Source: Shewanella sairae (GTDB lineage: Bacteria; Pseudomonadota; Gammaproteobacteria; Enterobacterales; Shewanellaceae). From it: a DNA stretch of 42,982 nt. Of this stretch, positions 8,449-17,057 are shown in pieces. The DNA lies in the NCBI RefSeq assembly GCF_023283535.1, contig NZ_JAKILT010000051.1, positions 1 to 42,982 of the forward strand. The letters are read 5' to 3'. The notes beneath the pieces were generated by a model. It was given only the letters and a program-made list of their open reading frames with translations, had not been told where the DNA came from and ran no database searches. The position numbers were made by a program, and so were the translations under genes. The first letter of the stretch is position 1; each line of letters starts with the position of its first letter.

Positions 8449-8764
8449 CATATTTAACAACTAATCTTTTAAGCTAAGTATCTTAATTAAACAACAAATA
8501 ATTTATTAACAGCTGTACATTTTGACTGCGATTACTCACGTAACAACTTAGATTAATTTTTAGCCATCTTAGCTTTTCACTTATTTGTCATCGCTCACCC
8601 AGCCATCTAGCAAGTAAATTTCCACACCACTAATATTCACACTAGGCCTCTCTATTACTCTAATAAGCGGCCCACTAGAGGAAAAGTTAGCCTCTACATA
8701 AAGACATTGATACAGTAATAAGTCTCATTGTTGATACGCTAAATTGCAAAAAGGAATCAGTATC
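8449..8764. other. Divergent intergenic region, synthetase / TAP hydrolase
   Basis: This region holds the possible 19-codon frame and must hold the promoter of the plus-strand TAP-hydrolase cluster. No clear -35/-10 pair or named operator was recognised. Confidence 0.5.
8581..8640 (-). CDS. Possible 19-residue peptide upstream of the leader terminator
   Basis: A GTG-started frame of 19 codons (ends GWVSDDK-stop) has AGAGAGG 6 nt before its start. It sits about 130 nt before the minus-strand terminator at 8418-8448. The same frame stays open about 28 codons further upstream, so it could also be the tail of a decayed gene. No run of one amino-acid codon marks it as a classical attenuation peptide. 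Evidence is one ribosome-site match plus position. Confidence 0.25.
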   Translation of the reverse strand: MNISGVEIYLLDGWVSDDK

Positions 8765-10330
8765 ATGCTTCATGGAATGTACTCTCAATTACACGCTCGG
8801 GTTGCACCAGCGTTATGGCGCCATAAACGCGTTGCCATTGCTGTGCTGCTTGGAGCAGGCTTTACCATTCCAGCGGCTCACGCTGACTCAGCAACACTGG
8901 CAACGACCGCTAGCAATCAACAAGCTTGCTATGTTGACGGTCTATCAGAGCAGATGCAGTGTGGATCTATCTCAGTTCCTGAAAATTACGCCAAACCTAA
9001 TGGTAAGCAGATCCAAATTCATTACGTGGTAATGCCGTCTACTAAACCAAACAACAAATCCACAGCACTCCTCGCCATTGCTGGCGGACCAGGGCAGTCG
9101 GCGATTGAAAATGCCAAAGGCTTTGATCGCATGCTTAGCAAAGTGCGCCAAACAGAAGATGTCATTCTTATCGACCAACGCGGTACCGGCCAATCAAATG
9201 CACTGCAATGTGTCGGTGATGCATTTGACAGTGCGCTAGCAATTGATGAAAGCCTTTTTGATACCCGAGTCGAAACCCAAAAGTGTTTAGATGAGCTTGA
9301 TGCCGATGTCACTCAATACGGCAGCCTAAATGCGCTGAAAGATTTTGAAGCGGTAAGAGCACACCTTGGCTACCAAAAACTGAACCTATACGGCGTATCT
9401 TACGGTACACGTATGGCGCAGCTTTATATGCGTCATTACCCGCAAAGCCTAGCAACCGTCACTCTTGATGGTGTCGTGCCTATGCAGCAAAGTGTATTAG
9501 CCATAGGGAACGCCATTGCTCGTGCGTTCGATTTATTGATTGAAGATTGTAGTAATAACGAGTTGTGCCATAAGCAGTTTCCAGACTTAAAAGCGGATCT
9601 TGATAAAGTTGATGCAGAATTAACCCAAGCGCCGCAAATTAGCCTAGTACCGGACCCATTAACCGGTGAAGCCACTAAGCTCACCATGACTCGTAGCAAA
9701 TTTAAAGGCGCACTGCGTATGGCCTTGTATTCGCCTGCCACACGTTCGCTTATTCCCCATGCAATCCATCAAGCGGCTAATGGCAACTTTCAACCGATTA
9801 CCGGTCTGTATGCCATGAGCATGGATAACGTAGGAATCGCAATGGGTATGCATGCATCAGTGGTATGTGGTGAGGACTGGCAACGTCTAACCCCGGAACT
9901 ACGTGAGCAAACCAATCAAAGTTACTTTGGTCATGAAATGCTAAAAACTTTTGCTCAGTCGTGCGAGGTGTGGAATATGCCAGCGGTTGATGCCAATTTT
10001 AGCGATGCAATTGCCAGCGATATTCCAACCTTGCTGCTATCGGGTGAACTCGATCCCGCTACGCCTCCAAGCTGGGGCGAGCTAGCCATGGAAAAGCTGA
10101 CCAATGCTAAACACTTTGTAGCGCCTTATGCGACACATGGTGTGGCTTATCAGTCTTGTGGTAATGACTTAATCGCTGAACTTGTCGACAAAGGCTCTGT
10201 AGCTGACCTCGATGCTGAATGCCTAAGTGAAGATATTCGTCGTAATTTTTATCTTAACGCCAGCACAGTTGAGGCGATCCCGAGTGATGACTCTTCAAAG
10301 CCAGACGAACAAACAGCCCTGAATCAGTAA
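8765..10330 (+). CDS. Exported alpha/beta-hydrolase of the TAP family (proline-iminopeptidase-like)
   Basis: A 521-residue secreted serine hydrolase. After a signal peptide (cleavage near PAAHA-DS, about residue 41) come the oxyanion/HG region AIAGGPGQSA, DQRGTGQS, and the nucleophile elbow GVSYGT (Ser about 212). A lid of about 150 residues follows, then the TAP C-terminal domain with the acid in LLSGELDPATPP and the His in YATHGVAYQSCG. The family includes Streptomyces tripeptidyl aminopeptidases and proline iminopeptidases. AAGGA lies 9 nt before the ATG at 8765; a TTG at 8744 is open but unsupported. It leads an apparent operon with NatA- and NatB-like genes (10-nt gap), which suggests a periplasmic enzyme tied to an efflux system. 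Confidence 0.88.
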   Translation: MLHGMYSQLHARVAPALWRHKRVAIAVLLGAGFTIPAAHADSATLATTASNQQACYVDGLSEQMQCGSISVPENYAKPNGKQIQIHYVVMPSTKPNNKSTALLAIAGGPGQSAIENAKGFDRMLSKVRQTEDVILIDQRGTGQSNALQCVGDAFDSALAIDESLFDTRVETQKCLDELDADVTQYGSLNALKDFEAVRAHLGYQKLNLYGVSYGTRMAQLYMRHYPQSLATVTLDGVVPMQQSVLAIGNAIARAFDLLIEDCSNNELCHKQFPDLKADLDKVDAELTQAPQISLVPDPLTGEATKLTMTRSKFKGALRMALYSPATRSLIPHAIHQAANGNFQPITGLYAMSMDNVGIAMGMHASVVCGEDWQRLTPELREQTNQSYFGHEMLKTFAQSCEVWNMPAVDANFSDAIASDIPTLLLSGELDPATPPSWGELAMEKLTNAKHFVAPYATHGVAYQSCGNDLIAELVDKGSVADLDAECLSEDIRRNFYLNASTVEAIPSDDSSKPDEQTALNQ

Positions 10331-10340
10331 GGAAACCCAA

Positions 10341-11075
10341 ATGATACAAGTATCAAATCTATCAAAACGCATCGGAGATGTGCAGGCGCTGAATGATTTA
10401 AGCTTTTCAGCTCTTGATGGCCAAATTACCGGGCTACTTGGCCCTAATGGTGCAGGTAAAACCACCTGTTTGCGTACCGTATTTGGCTTACTAAAAGCCG
10501 ACCAAGGTAACGCTGAAATCGATGGTATCGATATCGCCGTATCACCAGTCGCAGCCAAACAACAGCTAGGCTTGTTCCCTGACCCTTTTGGTTTATATGA
10601 GCGTTTAACCCCGCGGGAATATATTAGCTATTTTGCCGAGCTCAATGGCTTATCACGCAAAGACGCCAAGATTGCCACCAGCAATGTGATCGATAAATTG
10701 CATCTGGCCGATATTGCCGACCGTCAATGCAAAGGCTTTTCACAGGGTCAGCGAATGAAAACCGCATTGGCACAAGCCATAGTGCATCAACCAACCAATA
10801 TCATTCTTGACGAGCCAACCCGTGGTTTAGATGTTATGAGCACCCGTGTGCTACGTGATATTTTGCGCGACCTGAAAAACCAAGGTCACTGTGTATTATT
10901 TTCCAGCCATGTAATGCAAGAAGTGGCTGCGCTTTGTGACCAAGTGATAGTGATGGCAGAAGGTCGAGTGGTGGCAATAGGTAGCCCTGATGCGCTTTGC
11001 CAACAAACTGGGAAGGACTCGCTTGAAGATGCCTTTATTCAATTAATTGGCACTGACGAAGGCATTGCAGCCTAA
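10341..11075 (+). CDS. ABC transporter ATPase, NatA-like
   Basis: A 244-residue ABC ATPase. Walker A is GPNGAGKTT (about residues 34-42), the Q-loop lies near QLGLFPDPFGLYERLTPREY, the signature is FSQGQRMKTALAQA (SQGQ in place of SGGQ), Walker B is NIILDEPT, the D-loop is GLDVMS and the H-loop His is in LFSSHVMQE. This is the pattern of NatA/drug exporters, with PDPFGLYERLT typical of the group. It starts 10 nt after the hydrolase stop with AAGGAAA as ribosome site. The partner permease is the next gene. Confidence 0.92.
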   Translation: MIQVSNLSKRIGDVQALNDLSFSALDGQITGLLGPNGAGKTTCLRTVFGLLKADQGNAEIDGIDIAVSPVAAKQQLGLFPDPFGLYERLTPREYISYFAELNGLSRKDAKIATSNVIDKLHLADIADRQCKGFSQGQRMKTALAQAIVHQPTNIILDEPTRGLDVMSTRVLRDILRDLKNQGHCVLFSSHVMQEVAALCDQVIVMAEGRVVAIGSPDALCQQTGKDSLEDAFIQLIGTDEGIAA

Positions 11076-11099
11076 TAGGGCTGCTAAAAGGATTTTAAT

Positions 11100-12242
11100 A
11101 TGAGTAATAAAATAATCACCATGGTCCGCAAAGAGCTGATCGATGCCGCTCGCGATAAGCGTTCGGTTATGGCGGGTCTGTACTACGCCATAGGTACACC
11201 ATTGTTAATGTGTGGCATGTTCTTTTTGCTGATCGGTCAGCTCACCAGCCCAGAAGATCTTAATATCAAAATTGATAATGCCAAAGGCGCTCCCGATCTA
11301 GTCAAGTTCCTTGCAAGCCGTGGGATCAGCAATGGTGACAGCGAAGCCAAAGACACCAAAGAGATTCAACTGATAATCAGTGATGACTACGCAGCGAATA
11401 TGGCAAAGGGCCTAAGCGCAGAGGTAATTTTAGTTGCCGATGCCTCTAATGAAAAACTGCAAAACTCGATTCGTCGTTTAGAAAGAAGTTTGCAGGAATA
11501 CAGTGGTGAAATGGGCAGTTTACGCCTGATTGCACGCGGTATTGATCCGCGAGTGATGCAACCGATCAAGGTCAACGTCAAAGATGAAGCCACCCCTGAT
11601 TCTAGAGCTGGCATGATTTTAGGTATCGCCACCATGACCATGATTTATGCGGTATTCATCTCAGGTATGAACCTCGCAATCGACACCAGTGCAGGCGAGC
11701 GTGAGCGTAATTCACTGGCATTACTATTAAGTCACCCAGTCTCGACTTGGGAGATTGTGATTGCCAAGATCACCGCGGTTACCATTTTTGCCATGGTTGG
11801 CTTAGTGCTCACCTTACTTATTTCGAAGCTCGCCTACAGCTTTGTGCCTTGGCAAGAGCTGGGGTTTGCCGTTAGCGTGAACATGAACTTTATTGCGATG
11901 ATGCTAATCGTCGGCCTACCCGTAGCCATTATGGCCGCTTGCTTACAGCTGTTTGTTTCCTTTATGGCTAAGAGTTTTAAAGAAGCCCAGTCGTACATCA
12001 CTATCGTGTTAATGGTACCTATGATGCTCGCCATGGCAGCAAGCTACAACATCGCGCCAGAGACCATTCAATGGTTGCCTATTTCAGGCCAATTACAGGC
12101 GTTAATCGAGTTTATTAAAGGCCGTGAACTACCGCTAACTCAAATCGCAGTGTCATCGGCATTCACTTTAACCATTGCCATTGGCCTTGCTATTGGCATG
12201 CAAAAATCACTCAAGAGCGAGAAGATAGTGTTTGGTTTATAG
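11100..12242 (+). CDS. ABC-2 type permease, NatB-like
   Basis: A 380-residue permease. One N-terminal transmembrane helix (about 22-45) is followed by a roughly 130-residue extracytoplasmic domain. A cluster of five C-terminal helices starts near MILGIATMTMIYAVFISGMNLA. The cytoplasmic loop SAGERERNSLALLLSHPVS is the conserved ABC-2 coupling motif (GERE...L). With the preceding ATPase it forms a NatAB-like half-transporter pair, in which NatAB of Bacillus exports Na+. The substrate here is unknown; the exported TAP hydrolase in front argues for a peptide- or lipid-linked job as an alternative. AAAAGGA lies before the ATG. Confidence 0.9.
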   Translation: MSNKIITMVRKELIDAARDKRSVMAGLYYAIGTPLLMCGMFFLLIGQLTSPEDLNIKIDNAKGAPDLVKFLASRGISNGDSEAKDTKEIQLIISDDYAANMAKGLSAEVILVADASNEKLQNSIRRLERSLQEYSGEMGSLRLIARGIDPRVMQPIKVNVKDEATPDSRAGMILGIATMTMIYAVFISGMNLAIDTSAGERERNSLALLLSHPVSTWEIVIAKITAVTIFAMVGLVLTLLISKLAYSFVPWQELGFAVSVNMNFIAMMLIVGLPVAIMAACLQLFVSFMAKSFKEAQSYITIVLMVPMMLAMAASYNIAPETIQWLPISGQLQALIEFIKGRELPLTQIAVSSAFTLTIAIGLAIGMQKSLKSEKIVFGL

Positions 12243-12317
12243 CTAGGCGGAAGGGCTTAATCACTCGTTAAGCCCTTGCAAATTTAAATCACTCTTTAAG
12301 GATTAAGGATTAAGATT

Positions 12318-12563
12318 ATGGAATTTATCGATAAGATTTTAGCTAGCGACAACACTGGTTTTATGGCGCTACTTGGTTTAGCTGTAGTGGTCATTTGGTT
12401 TTTACCTGCGATGCTTGCTTTGGCGTTTAACCGTAAACATTTCAAACTGATCTTGCTGGCATGTATTCCGGCAGGGTTTTCATTAATTGCTTGGGGCGGC
12501 GTGATGGTATGGGCGACAACGGGTAAAGCCGTTGATAAGTATGCTAACCGCGCTAATACCTAA
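12318..12563 (+). CDS. Small membrane protein, superinfection-immunity (Imm) family-like
   Basis: An 81-residue protein with two membrane helices, roughly 16-36 and 45-69. The pattern WFLPAMLALAFNRKH...LACIPAGFSLIAWGGVMVWATT matches the general shape of PF14373: a Y/WFLP start, a basic turn, and a second helix ending G/A-W-x-x-A/V-x-W. That family is named after T4 Imm but is mostly chromosomal with unknown role. The gene is 75 nt behind natB with an AAGGATTAAG site, and probably forms a transcript with the next small gene. Family assignment is by eye. Confidence 0.6.
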   Translation: MEFIDKILASDNTGFMALLGLAVVVIWFLPAMLALAFNRKHFKLILLACIPAGFSLIAWGGVMVWATTGKAVDKYANRANT

Positions 12564-12601
12564 AGTTAACTATCACCAATTTTGAATAAAGGAGTATCAC
12601 G

Positions 12602-12832
12602 ATGGACTTACCTATGATTGTTTTAATTGTCGCTATCGTTGCTATCGCCACAGCAGGAGAAGCGTTTAAGCACTACTTAAAATCACGAAAAATCACCAGT
12701 TCAGAGATCACTAACAATGAACTTGAACTGCTGCGTAAACAAAATCGTCATCTTGAACAGCGAGTTGAAGTGCTAGAAAAAATCGTCACAGACAACAGCT
12801 ACGATCTAAAATCGACCATCAACGCATTGTAA
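12602..12832 (+). CDS. Small membrane-anchored coiled-coil protein, PspB-like shape
   Basis: A 76-residue protein. An N-terminal transmembrane helix (about 3-20, MIVLIVAIVAIATAGEAF) is followed by a charged linker and a heptad-rich helix (NELELLRKQNRHLEQRVEVLEKIV) likely to form a coiled coil in the cytoplasm. This arrangement and length resemble phage-shock protein B, but no other psp gene is nearby, so I do not name it pspB. GGAGTATCACG precedes the ATG. Together with the preceding gene it closes the hydrolase/NatAB cluster. Confidence 0.7.
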   Translation: MDLPMIVLIVAIVAIATAGEAFKHYLKSRKITSSEITNNELELLRKQNRHLEQRVEVLEKIVTDNSYDLKSTINAL

Positions 12833-12898
12833 ATGTTAGCAACACCGCCTATTACCCATAGGTTAATCAAAACGTGATAAGTAACTGACATCGCAGCA

Positions 12899-13906
12899 TT
12901 AACAGCAGTCATGGGTATTAAATTTTTGCCGGTAAGCACTCGGTGATAAGCTCGTCGTTTGTATAAACAACTTTCTGAATGAACTGACATCTTCATAACC
13001 CACCTCAACCACGATTTGCTCAATTGCCAACTCTGTAGTTTCCAGTAATCGTTTCGCCTCGTCCACTCTTAGTCGCTGAATATAGCTTGCCGGCGTTTCA
13101 TTTATCGCCCTTTTAAAGCGACGGATAAGCGTACGTTTTCCTACCGCAAATTTGTCGGCTATATCATCTAACAGTAAATTGGATTTAAGGTGCAATTGCA
13201 TCCAGTCTTGAATGCGATTAACTAGCTCATCTTTATGTAATGGCTCTGTGTCTAAGGTCATAAAAGCTTGCTGTGAAGTGCGATTAGGGTCAATTAACAG
13301 CACTTTGGCCATTTGAGTGGCAATTTGTTCACCAACTAGGTTTTGCACCAACAATAACGCCAAACTCAAATTCGCAGTGGTCGCGCCAGCGGTATAAAAC
13401 TGACCATCATTAAGTACCACATGCTCACTACACAAATTCACTTGCGGAAAGCTTCGTTTAAACAATTCGGCTAGCCACCAAACACAAGTGGCCTTTTTAC
13501 CATCTAACAGGCCTGACGCCGCCAGCAATAAGGTACCTGAACAATAAGCCGCTATCGGTTTTTGGCTTTGGGCAAACCTTCTCAAGGTTTCTAGGTGTGG
13601 CTTAAACTCTTCCATGTAAGCGTTGAACTGTTTGCGGTTGGTGATAGTTGCAGAGGCAACAACTACCGCGTCAGCGTGACTAAGATAATGTGCTGCATCA
13701 TCATGAGCGACCACTGGCAACTGCACATTATGATCGCTTTTTATCGGCTCTCCATTCGGTGAAATAACTGCGCATTCAAATAAGAGCTCATCGGCATCAG
13801 GATGCGTGATCTGCCAGTAGGTATTACAGAAACTAAACACATCCATAAAACTTAAAATGCCACCAGCAACAGCATTGTCTGCGGCCAATACGACTATCCG
13901 TTTCAT
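12899..13906 (-). CDS. GlxA-family transcriptional regulator (DJ-1/PfpI + AraC HTH)
   Basis: A 335-residue protein. An N-terminal glutamine-amidotransferase-like DJ-1/PfpI domain spans residues 1 to about 185, with IAAYCSGTLLLAASGLLDGKKAT at the nucleophile-elbow position, and probably senses a ligand. A C-terminal AraC/XylS domain of two HTH units follows (LLDDIADKFAVGKRTLIRRFK and IEQIVVEVGYEDVSSFRKLF, ending LSPSAYRQKF). It faces away from the TAP/NatAB cluster's end and toward a divergent small membrane-protein gene at 14057. Its target is unknown; the neighbouring gene is one candidate. Confidence 0.9.
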   Translation of the reverse strand: MKRIVVLAADNAVAGGILSFMDVFSFCNTYWQITHPDADELLFECAVISPNGEPIKSDHNVQLPVVAHDDAAHYLSHADAVVVASATITNRKQFNAYMEEFKPHLETLRRFAQSQKPIAAYCSGTLLLAASGLLDGKKATCVWWLAELFKRSFPQVNLCSEHVVLNDGQFYTAGATTANLSLALLLVQNLVGEQIATQMAKVLLIDPNRTSQQAFMTLDTEPLHKDELVNRIQDWMQLHLKSNLLLDDIADKFAVGKRTLIRRFKRAINETPASYIQRLRVDEAKRLLETTELAIEQIVVEVGYEDVSSFRKLFIQTTSLSPSAYRQKFNTHDCC

Positions 13907-14056
13907 ATTTCCTTGCTCCCAACTCTGTCACTTATCACCTTTATTCTGTCAATAATGACACTTAACGACTGTTTGTCCACTTTTTATACTAATCAGCATT
14001 GGAAGCATTATTGATACCGCGCATTGTCTATGTTGCAGGAATAAAGGAGTACATCA

Positions 14057-14284
14057 ATGAAAAACGAGATTCATTTTGAGGTGAGTAATAAGATAACGGT
14101 AACCAACCGACTTTTAAGCGTAAGTTACTTACTGCTTAGCTGGAGCCTGCTTATCTGGCTTAATTTCAATATTGAGCCAAACCTATTTGGTCACTTTATC
14201 GTGATACCTAGCCTAGGGTTATTAAGTGGTTACAGTGCCTATTTGATAGCAGTTAAAAACAATAAAGCCGCAAGCATTAGCTAG
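14057..14284 (+). CDS. Small two-helix membrane protein, unknown
   Basis: A 75-residue protein. After a polar N-terminus (about 18 residues) come two hydrophobic helices (LLSVSYLLLSWSLLIWLNF and HFIVIPSLGLLSGYSAYLIAV) and a short basic tail. AAAGGAG lies 10 nt before the ATG, and a hairpin terminator overlaps the stop. It is divergent from the GlxA-type regulator with about 150 nt between. I do not recognise the family. Its own ribosome site and terminator argue that it is a real gene. Confidence 0.7.
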   Translation: MKNEIHFEVSNKITVTNRLLSVSYLLLSWSLLIWLNFNIEPNLFGHFIVIPSLGLLSGYSAYLIAVKNNKAASIS

Positions 14285-14293
14285 CGGCTTTAT
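14262..14293 (+). terminator. Terminator overlapping the small membrane-protein stop
   Basis: ATAAAGCCGC and GCGGCTTTAT form a 10-bp perfect stem with a 12-nt loop that contains the stop codon. AT-rich sequence follows. It may serve both strands. Confidence 0.75.
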
Positions 14294-14358
14294 TAATGGC
14301 AAACTAAGTAAACTATCGCCAGATTTTAAGCCCCTGACTTTGTGTAATTAGCTGAGCA

Positions 14359-16017
14359 CTAGATTTTAAACTCTCGTACCAGTACTGATAAACGCTGCGC
14401 CATTAAGGCCAAGTTTTCGCCCTCTTTAGAGCTAACACTGGTACCTTCAGCCGTTTGCTCTGCTGCATTACTAATATTGACAATATTGGTATTTATCTCT
14501 TCTGATACCGTGCTTTGTTCTTCAGCAGCTGTGGCGATCTGAGTATTCATATCAGTAATAGTAGCAATCGCAGTGGCGATACTTTGTAACACCTCTCCTG
14601 CACTGCGGGCATGGTTTACACTGTCATCAACATATTGGCGGCTATCTGACATAGCATCGGCGGCAAGCTTAGCGCCACCTTGGAGCTTTTCAATCATACG
14701 TTGAATTTCTTCAGTCGATTCCTGGGTGCGACTCGCTAATGTTCTCACCTCATCGGCAACCACTGCAAAGCCACGCCCCTGTTCACCCGCTCGCGCAGCT
14801 TCAATAGCCGCATTCAAAGCTAACAAGTTAGTTTGCTCGGCAATACCTTTAATCACATCGAGAATTGAGCCGATTTGATTGCTGTCATCTTCCAGATCTT
14901 TTACCACCTGTGATGCACGCTCAATGCCCACTGCTAAACCTTCTATCGATTGAACAGTATTATTAACCACTTCCAACCCAGCTTGTGACTGAGTGTCCGT
15001 TTGCACTGCCGCATCTGCTGCATCGTTAGCGTTTTTAGCTACTTCAACCACGGTTGCAGTCATCTCGTTCATCGCTGTAGCAACCATTTCCAACTCGTCT
15101 CGCTGCATTTGCACTGAAACAGCTGCATCAGCAGTTATCCCCGCCATACCTTGTGAAGATTCAGCCAATGAAGACGAAGTTTCAGCTACGCTATGCAAAC
15201 TTGTTTGGAATTTATCTAACATTAAATTAAATGAGTTAGAAAGCTGCCCCAACTCATCTTTAGAACCGATATCAATTCTGCGAGTAAGATCTGAATTAGC
15301 TTCAATGGCCACTACGGACTGCTGCATGCTTTCAATAGAGCGCAGAATTGCACGCGATACAAAGAATAAAATCAGGCCTGCCAGACCAAATGAAGCTAAG
15401 GTAATAGCAAATAGTTGCTGACGGGTGTTTGCCAATGCACTTATCGCTTGTGCTTGAATTTGAGTACGCAGCTCTCCCTCTACTTGAGTTAATTCTCTAA
15501 AGGTGGTTCTTGCCTCATTAGCAAATGGACTTGCTCCGACACGGTACTCAGCCCAAGCTTGCTGCAATACTTCTGGTGTGCGCTCAATAGATTTAAGCGC
15601 CAACATACGGTTACGGCCATCTTCTAAAAAGGCCTGAGTCGCTTGCTGAGATTTATCAGCCAACTGACGAATATTACGTCTTTCAGCATCATTAACAATG
15701 GCATTTATCGAGGTGTCTAACCCTTCAAAATGGTTATAAATATCTTGGATACGTGTATCAAGCAAATCGTAATTTTTACCGAAGTCGTCACCCAACATAA
15801 TGCTGCGTGATAAACGCGATACATAATTCATATCCCGGTTAATCGACAGTAGATATTTTTGGCTACTTACTGCCGCTTGATCATACTCATTAAAACGCTG
15901 CTCGACCTCGGCAGTGGTGTAAACCACATCAACCAAAATCGCGCCTCCAGCTAAACCAAATACCAACATAACTGCCATTAGCTTTCGCTTAATGCTTAAA
16001 GAAGCTAGCCAATCCAT
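14359..16017 (-). CDS. Methyl-accepting chemotaxis protein
   Basis: A 552-residue transmembrane receptor. TM1 lies near residues 12-30 (LMAVMLVFGLAGGAILVDVVY), followed by a helical periplasmic sensing domain of about 165 residues (four-helix-bundle type). TM2 is near 203-222 (LASFGLAGLILFFVSRAIL), then a HAMP linker and a long cytoplasmic signalling domain. The hairpin tip ALNAAIEAARAGEQGRGFAVVADEVR is the invariant region that contacts CheA and CheW. No CheR-binding pentapeptide is seen at the C-terminus (VREFKI). The ligand is not deducible. It is monocistronic, and a long gene-poor region lies upstream. Confidence 0.95.
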   Translation of the reverse strand: MDWLASLSIKRKLMAVMLVFGLAGGAILVDVVYTTAEVEQRFNEYDQAAVSSQKYLLSINRDMNYVSRLSRSIMLGDDFGKNYDLLDTRIQDIYNHFEGLDTSINAIVNDAERRNIRQLADKSQQATQAFLEDGRNRMLALKSIERTPEVLQQAWAEYRVGASPFANEARTTFRELTQVEGELRTQIQAQAISALANTRQQLFAITLASFGLAGLILFFVSRAILRSIESMQQSVVAIEANSDLTRRIDIGSKDELGQLSNSFNLMLDKFQTSLHSVAETSSSLAESSQGMAGITADAAVSVQMQRDELEMVATAMNEMTATVVEVAKNANDAADAAVQTDTQSQAGLEVVNNTVQSIEGLAVGIERASQVVKDLEDDSNQIGSILDVIKGIAEQTNLLALNAAIEAARAGEQGRGFAVVADEVRTLASRTQESTEEIQRMIEKLQGGAKLAADAMSDSRQYVDDSVNHARSAGEVLQSIATAIATITDMNTQIATAAEEQSTVSEEINTNIVNISNAAEQTAEGTSVSSKEGENLALMAQRLSVLVREFKI

Positions 16018-16189
16018 TTTACTACTCCGAGTTATTTATCAGCGCCTAGCGCAATTTCGAATCAGAATAGATCATACCATGTTAAGTTATTGAGATATAA
16101 ATGCATATTCGCTATAAAACGTTGTGAAAAAATGTAAAAAACAACTAAGGCAAAAGTTCTGCTATGTCGGGTTACTAACGGCAATATCA

Positions 16190-16290
16190 GCTTAAAATCA
16201 GCAACTTATTATGTTTTAGATCTAAATGGCGTCATTATTGACTCATCTCATTATATGAAGTGCAGATCCCTAATGACTAAGTAATAGGAA
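16190..16290 (-). repeat. Decayed copy of the mogA 3' end (outer copy)
   Basis: Words in the order and spacing of the mogA 3' end recur here: ACTTA...TTTAGATCTAAATGGC, then GACTCATCTCA, then GCAGATCC and TAAGTAATAGG. They correspond to ACTTAGCTTTAGGTCTAAATGGC, GACTCATCGCA, ACGGTCCG and CAGTAAGGG at 16526-16610. Many substitutions separate them, so this is an old relic. Exact limits need an alignment. Confidence 0.55.
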
Positions 16291-16309
16291 TCACTGAAAA
16301 ATTGTTAGC

Positions 16310-16440
16310 TATAAAACGAGAAAGAACATATAAAACACTCTAAAAACCAACCAAAATATGAGTAAAAGTTCTGGCTTAATAACTGGACTCGTCGCACTCT
16401 AATTTTAAGTGAGTAGACCACCCATTAGGTCGATGTAATA
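16310..16440 (-). repeat. Decayed copy of the mogA 3' end and terminator (inner copy)
   Basis: CTCTAAAAACCAACC..ATATGAGTAAAA and GGCTTAATAACTGGACTCGTCGCACT, then CCCATTAGGTCGAT, match the mogA tail and its downstream DNA at 16490-16600 (CTCTCCAAAACCAATC, GGCTTGATAACC, CTCATCGCACT, TCCATTAGGTCGAT). About 20 bases around the stop codon are missing. No reading frame survives. It is better conserved than the outer copy. Confidence 0.7.
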
Positions 16441-16470
16441 TCGAATAGGTTGAGTCATTTCAGCTAAATA

Positions 16471-16493
16471 AAAAGAGCGCATAATGCGCTCTC
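16471..16493 (-). terminator. mogA terminator
   Basis: On the minus strand GAGCGCATTATGCGCTC is followed by TTTTTATTTAG, a short GC-rich perfect stem with a T tract, about 30 nt after the mogA stop. Confidence 0.85.
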
Positions 16494-16523
16494 CAAAACC
16501 AATCAAGATATAAGTAAAAATAA

Positions 16524-17057
16524 TTACTTAGCTTTAGGTCTAAATGGCTTGATAACCGACTCATCGCACTCAAGGAACGGTCCGTCCATTAGGTCGATAC
16601 AGTAAGGGATGGCAGGGAACACTGCGTCTAAACATTCACGAATAGATTTTGGCTTGCCTGGCAAGTTTACAATTAGAGAATCACCACGTAGACCAGCAGT
16701 TTGACGTGACAAAATAGCCGTTGGTACAAACTTTAATGATTCAGCGCGCATTAGCTCACCAAAACCTGGCATCATGCGATCACACACAGCTTCAGTCGCT
16801 TCAGGTGTTACATCACGCTTAGCTGGGCCTGTGCCGCCAGTTGTGACGATAAGGCTACAGTTTTGCTCATCAGCCATCTTAATTAAGGTTGCCGAAATCA
16901 CGTCCTGCTCATCAGGGATCACCTCATAGATAGGCTCCCACTCAGATGTCAGGTATTCGTTCAGCACATCGATAATTGCCTTACCAGAAATATCTTCGTA
17001 AACACCAGCGCTGGCTCTATCACTTACCGTTACAATACCGATTCTAGCTTTGCTCAT
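16524..17057 (-). CDS. mogA: Molybdopterin adenylyltransferase
   Basis: A 177-residue MoaB/MogA-family enzyme that adenylylates molybdopterin before molybdenum insertion in cofactor synthesis (cytoplasm). Seen: GIVTVSDRASAG at the N-terminus, the nucleotide/MPT-binding TTGGTGPAKRDVTPEA (about 70-85), an acidic active-site region around PGFGELMR, and LIVNLPGKPKSIRECLDAVFPAIPYCIDL, which matches MogA rather than the short MoaB. The C-terminal extension is usual for MogA. GGAAGAGAAATG gives a good ribosome site. No other moa or moe gene is nearby. Partial decayed copies of its 3' end lie downstream. Confidence 0.93.
   Translation of the reverse strand: MSKARIGIVTVSDRASAGVYEDISGKAIIDVLNEYLTSEWEPIYEVIPDEQDVISATLIKMADEQNCSLIVTTGGTGPAKRDVTPEATEAVCDRMMPGFGELMRAESLKFVPTAILSRQTAGLRGDSLIVNLPGKPKSIRECLDAVFPAIPYCIDLMDGPFLECDESVIKPFRPKAK

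Noticed and set aside
12602..12832. Naming the small coiled-coil membrane gene pspB.
   Set aside because: Shape is similar, but no pspA, pspC or pspF is nearby, and many unrelated small proteins share this layout.
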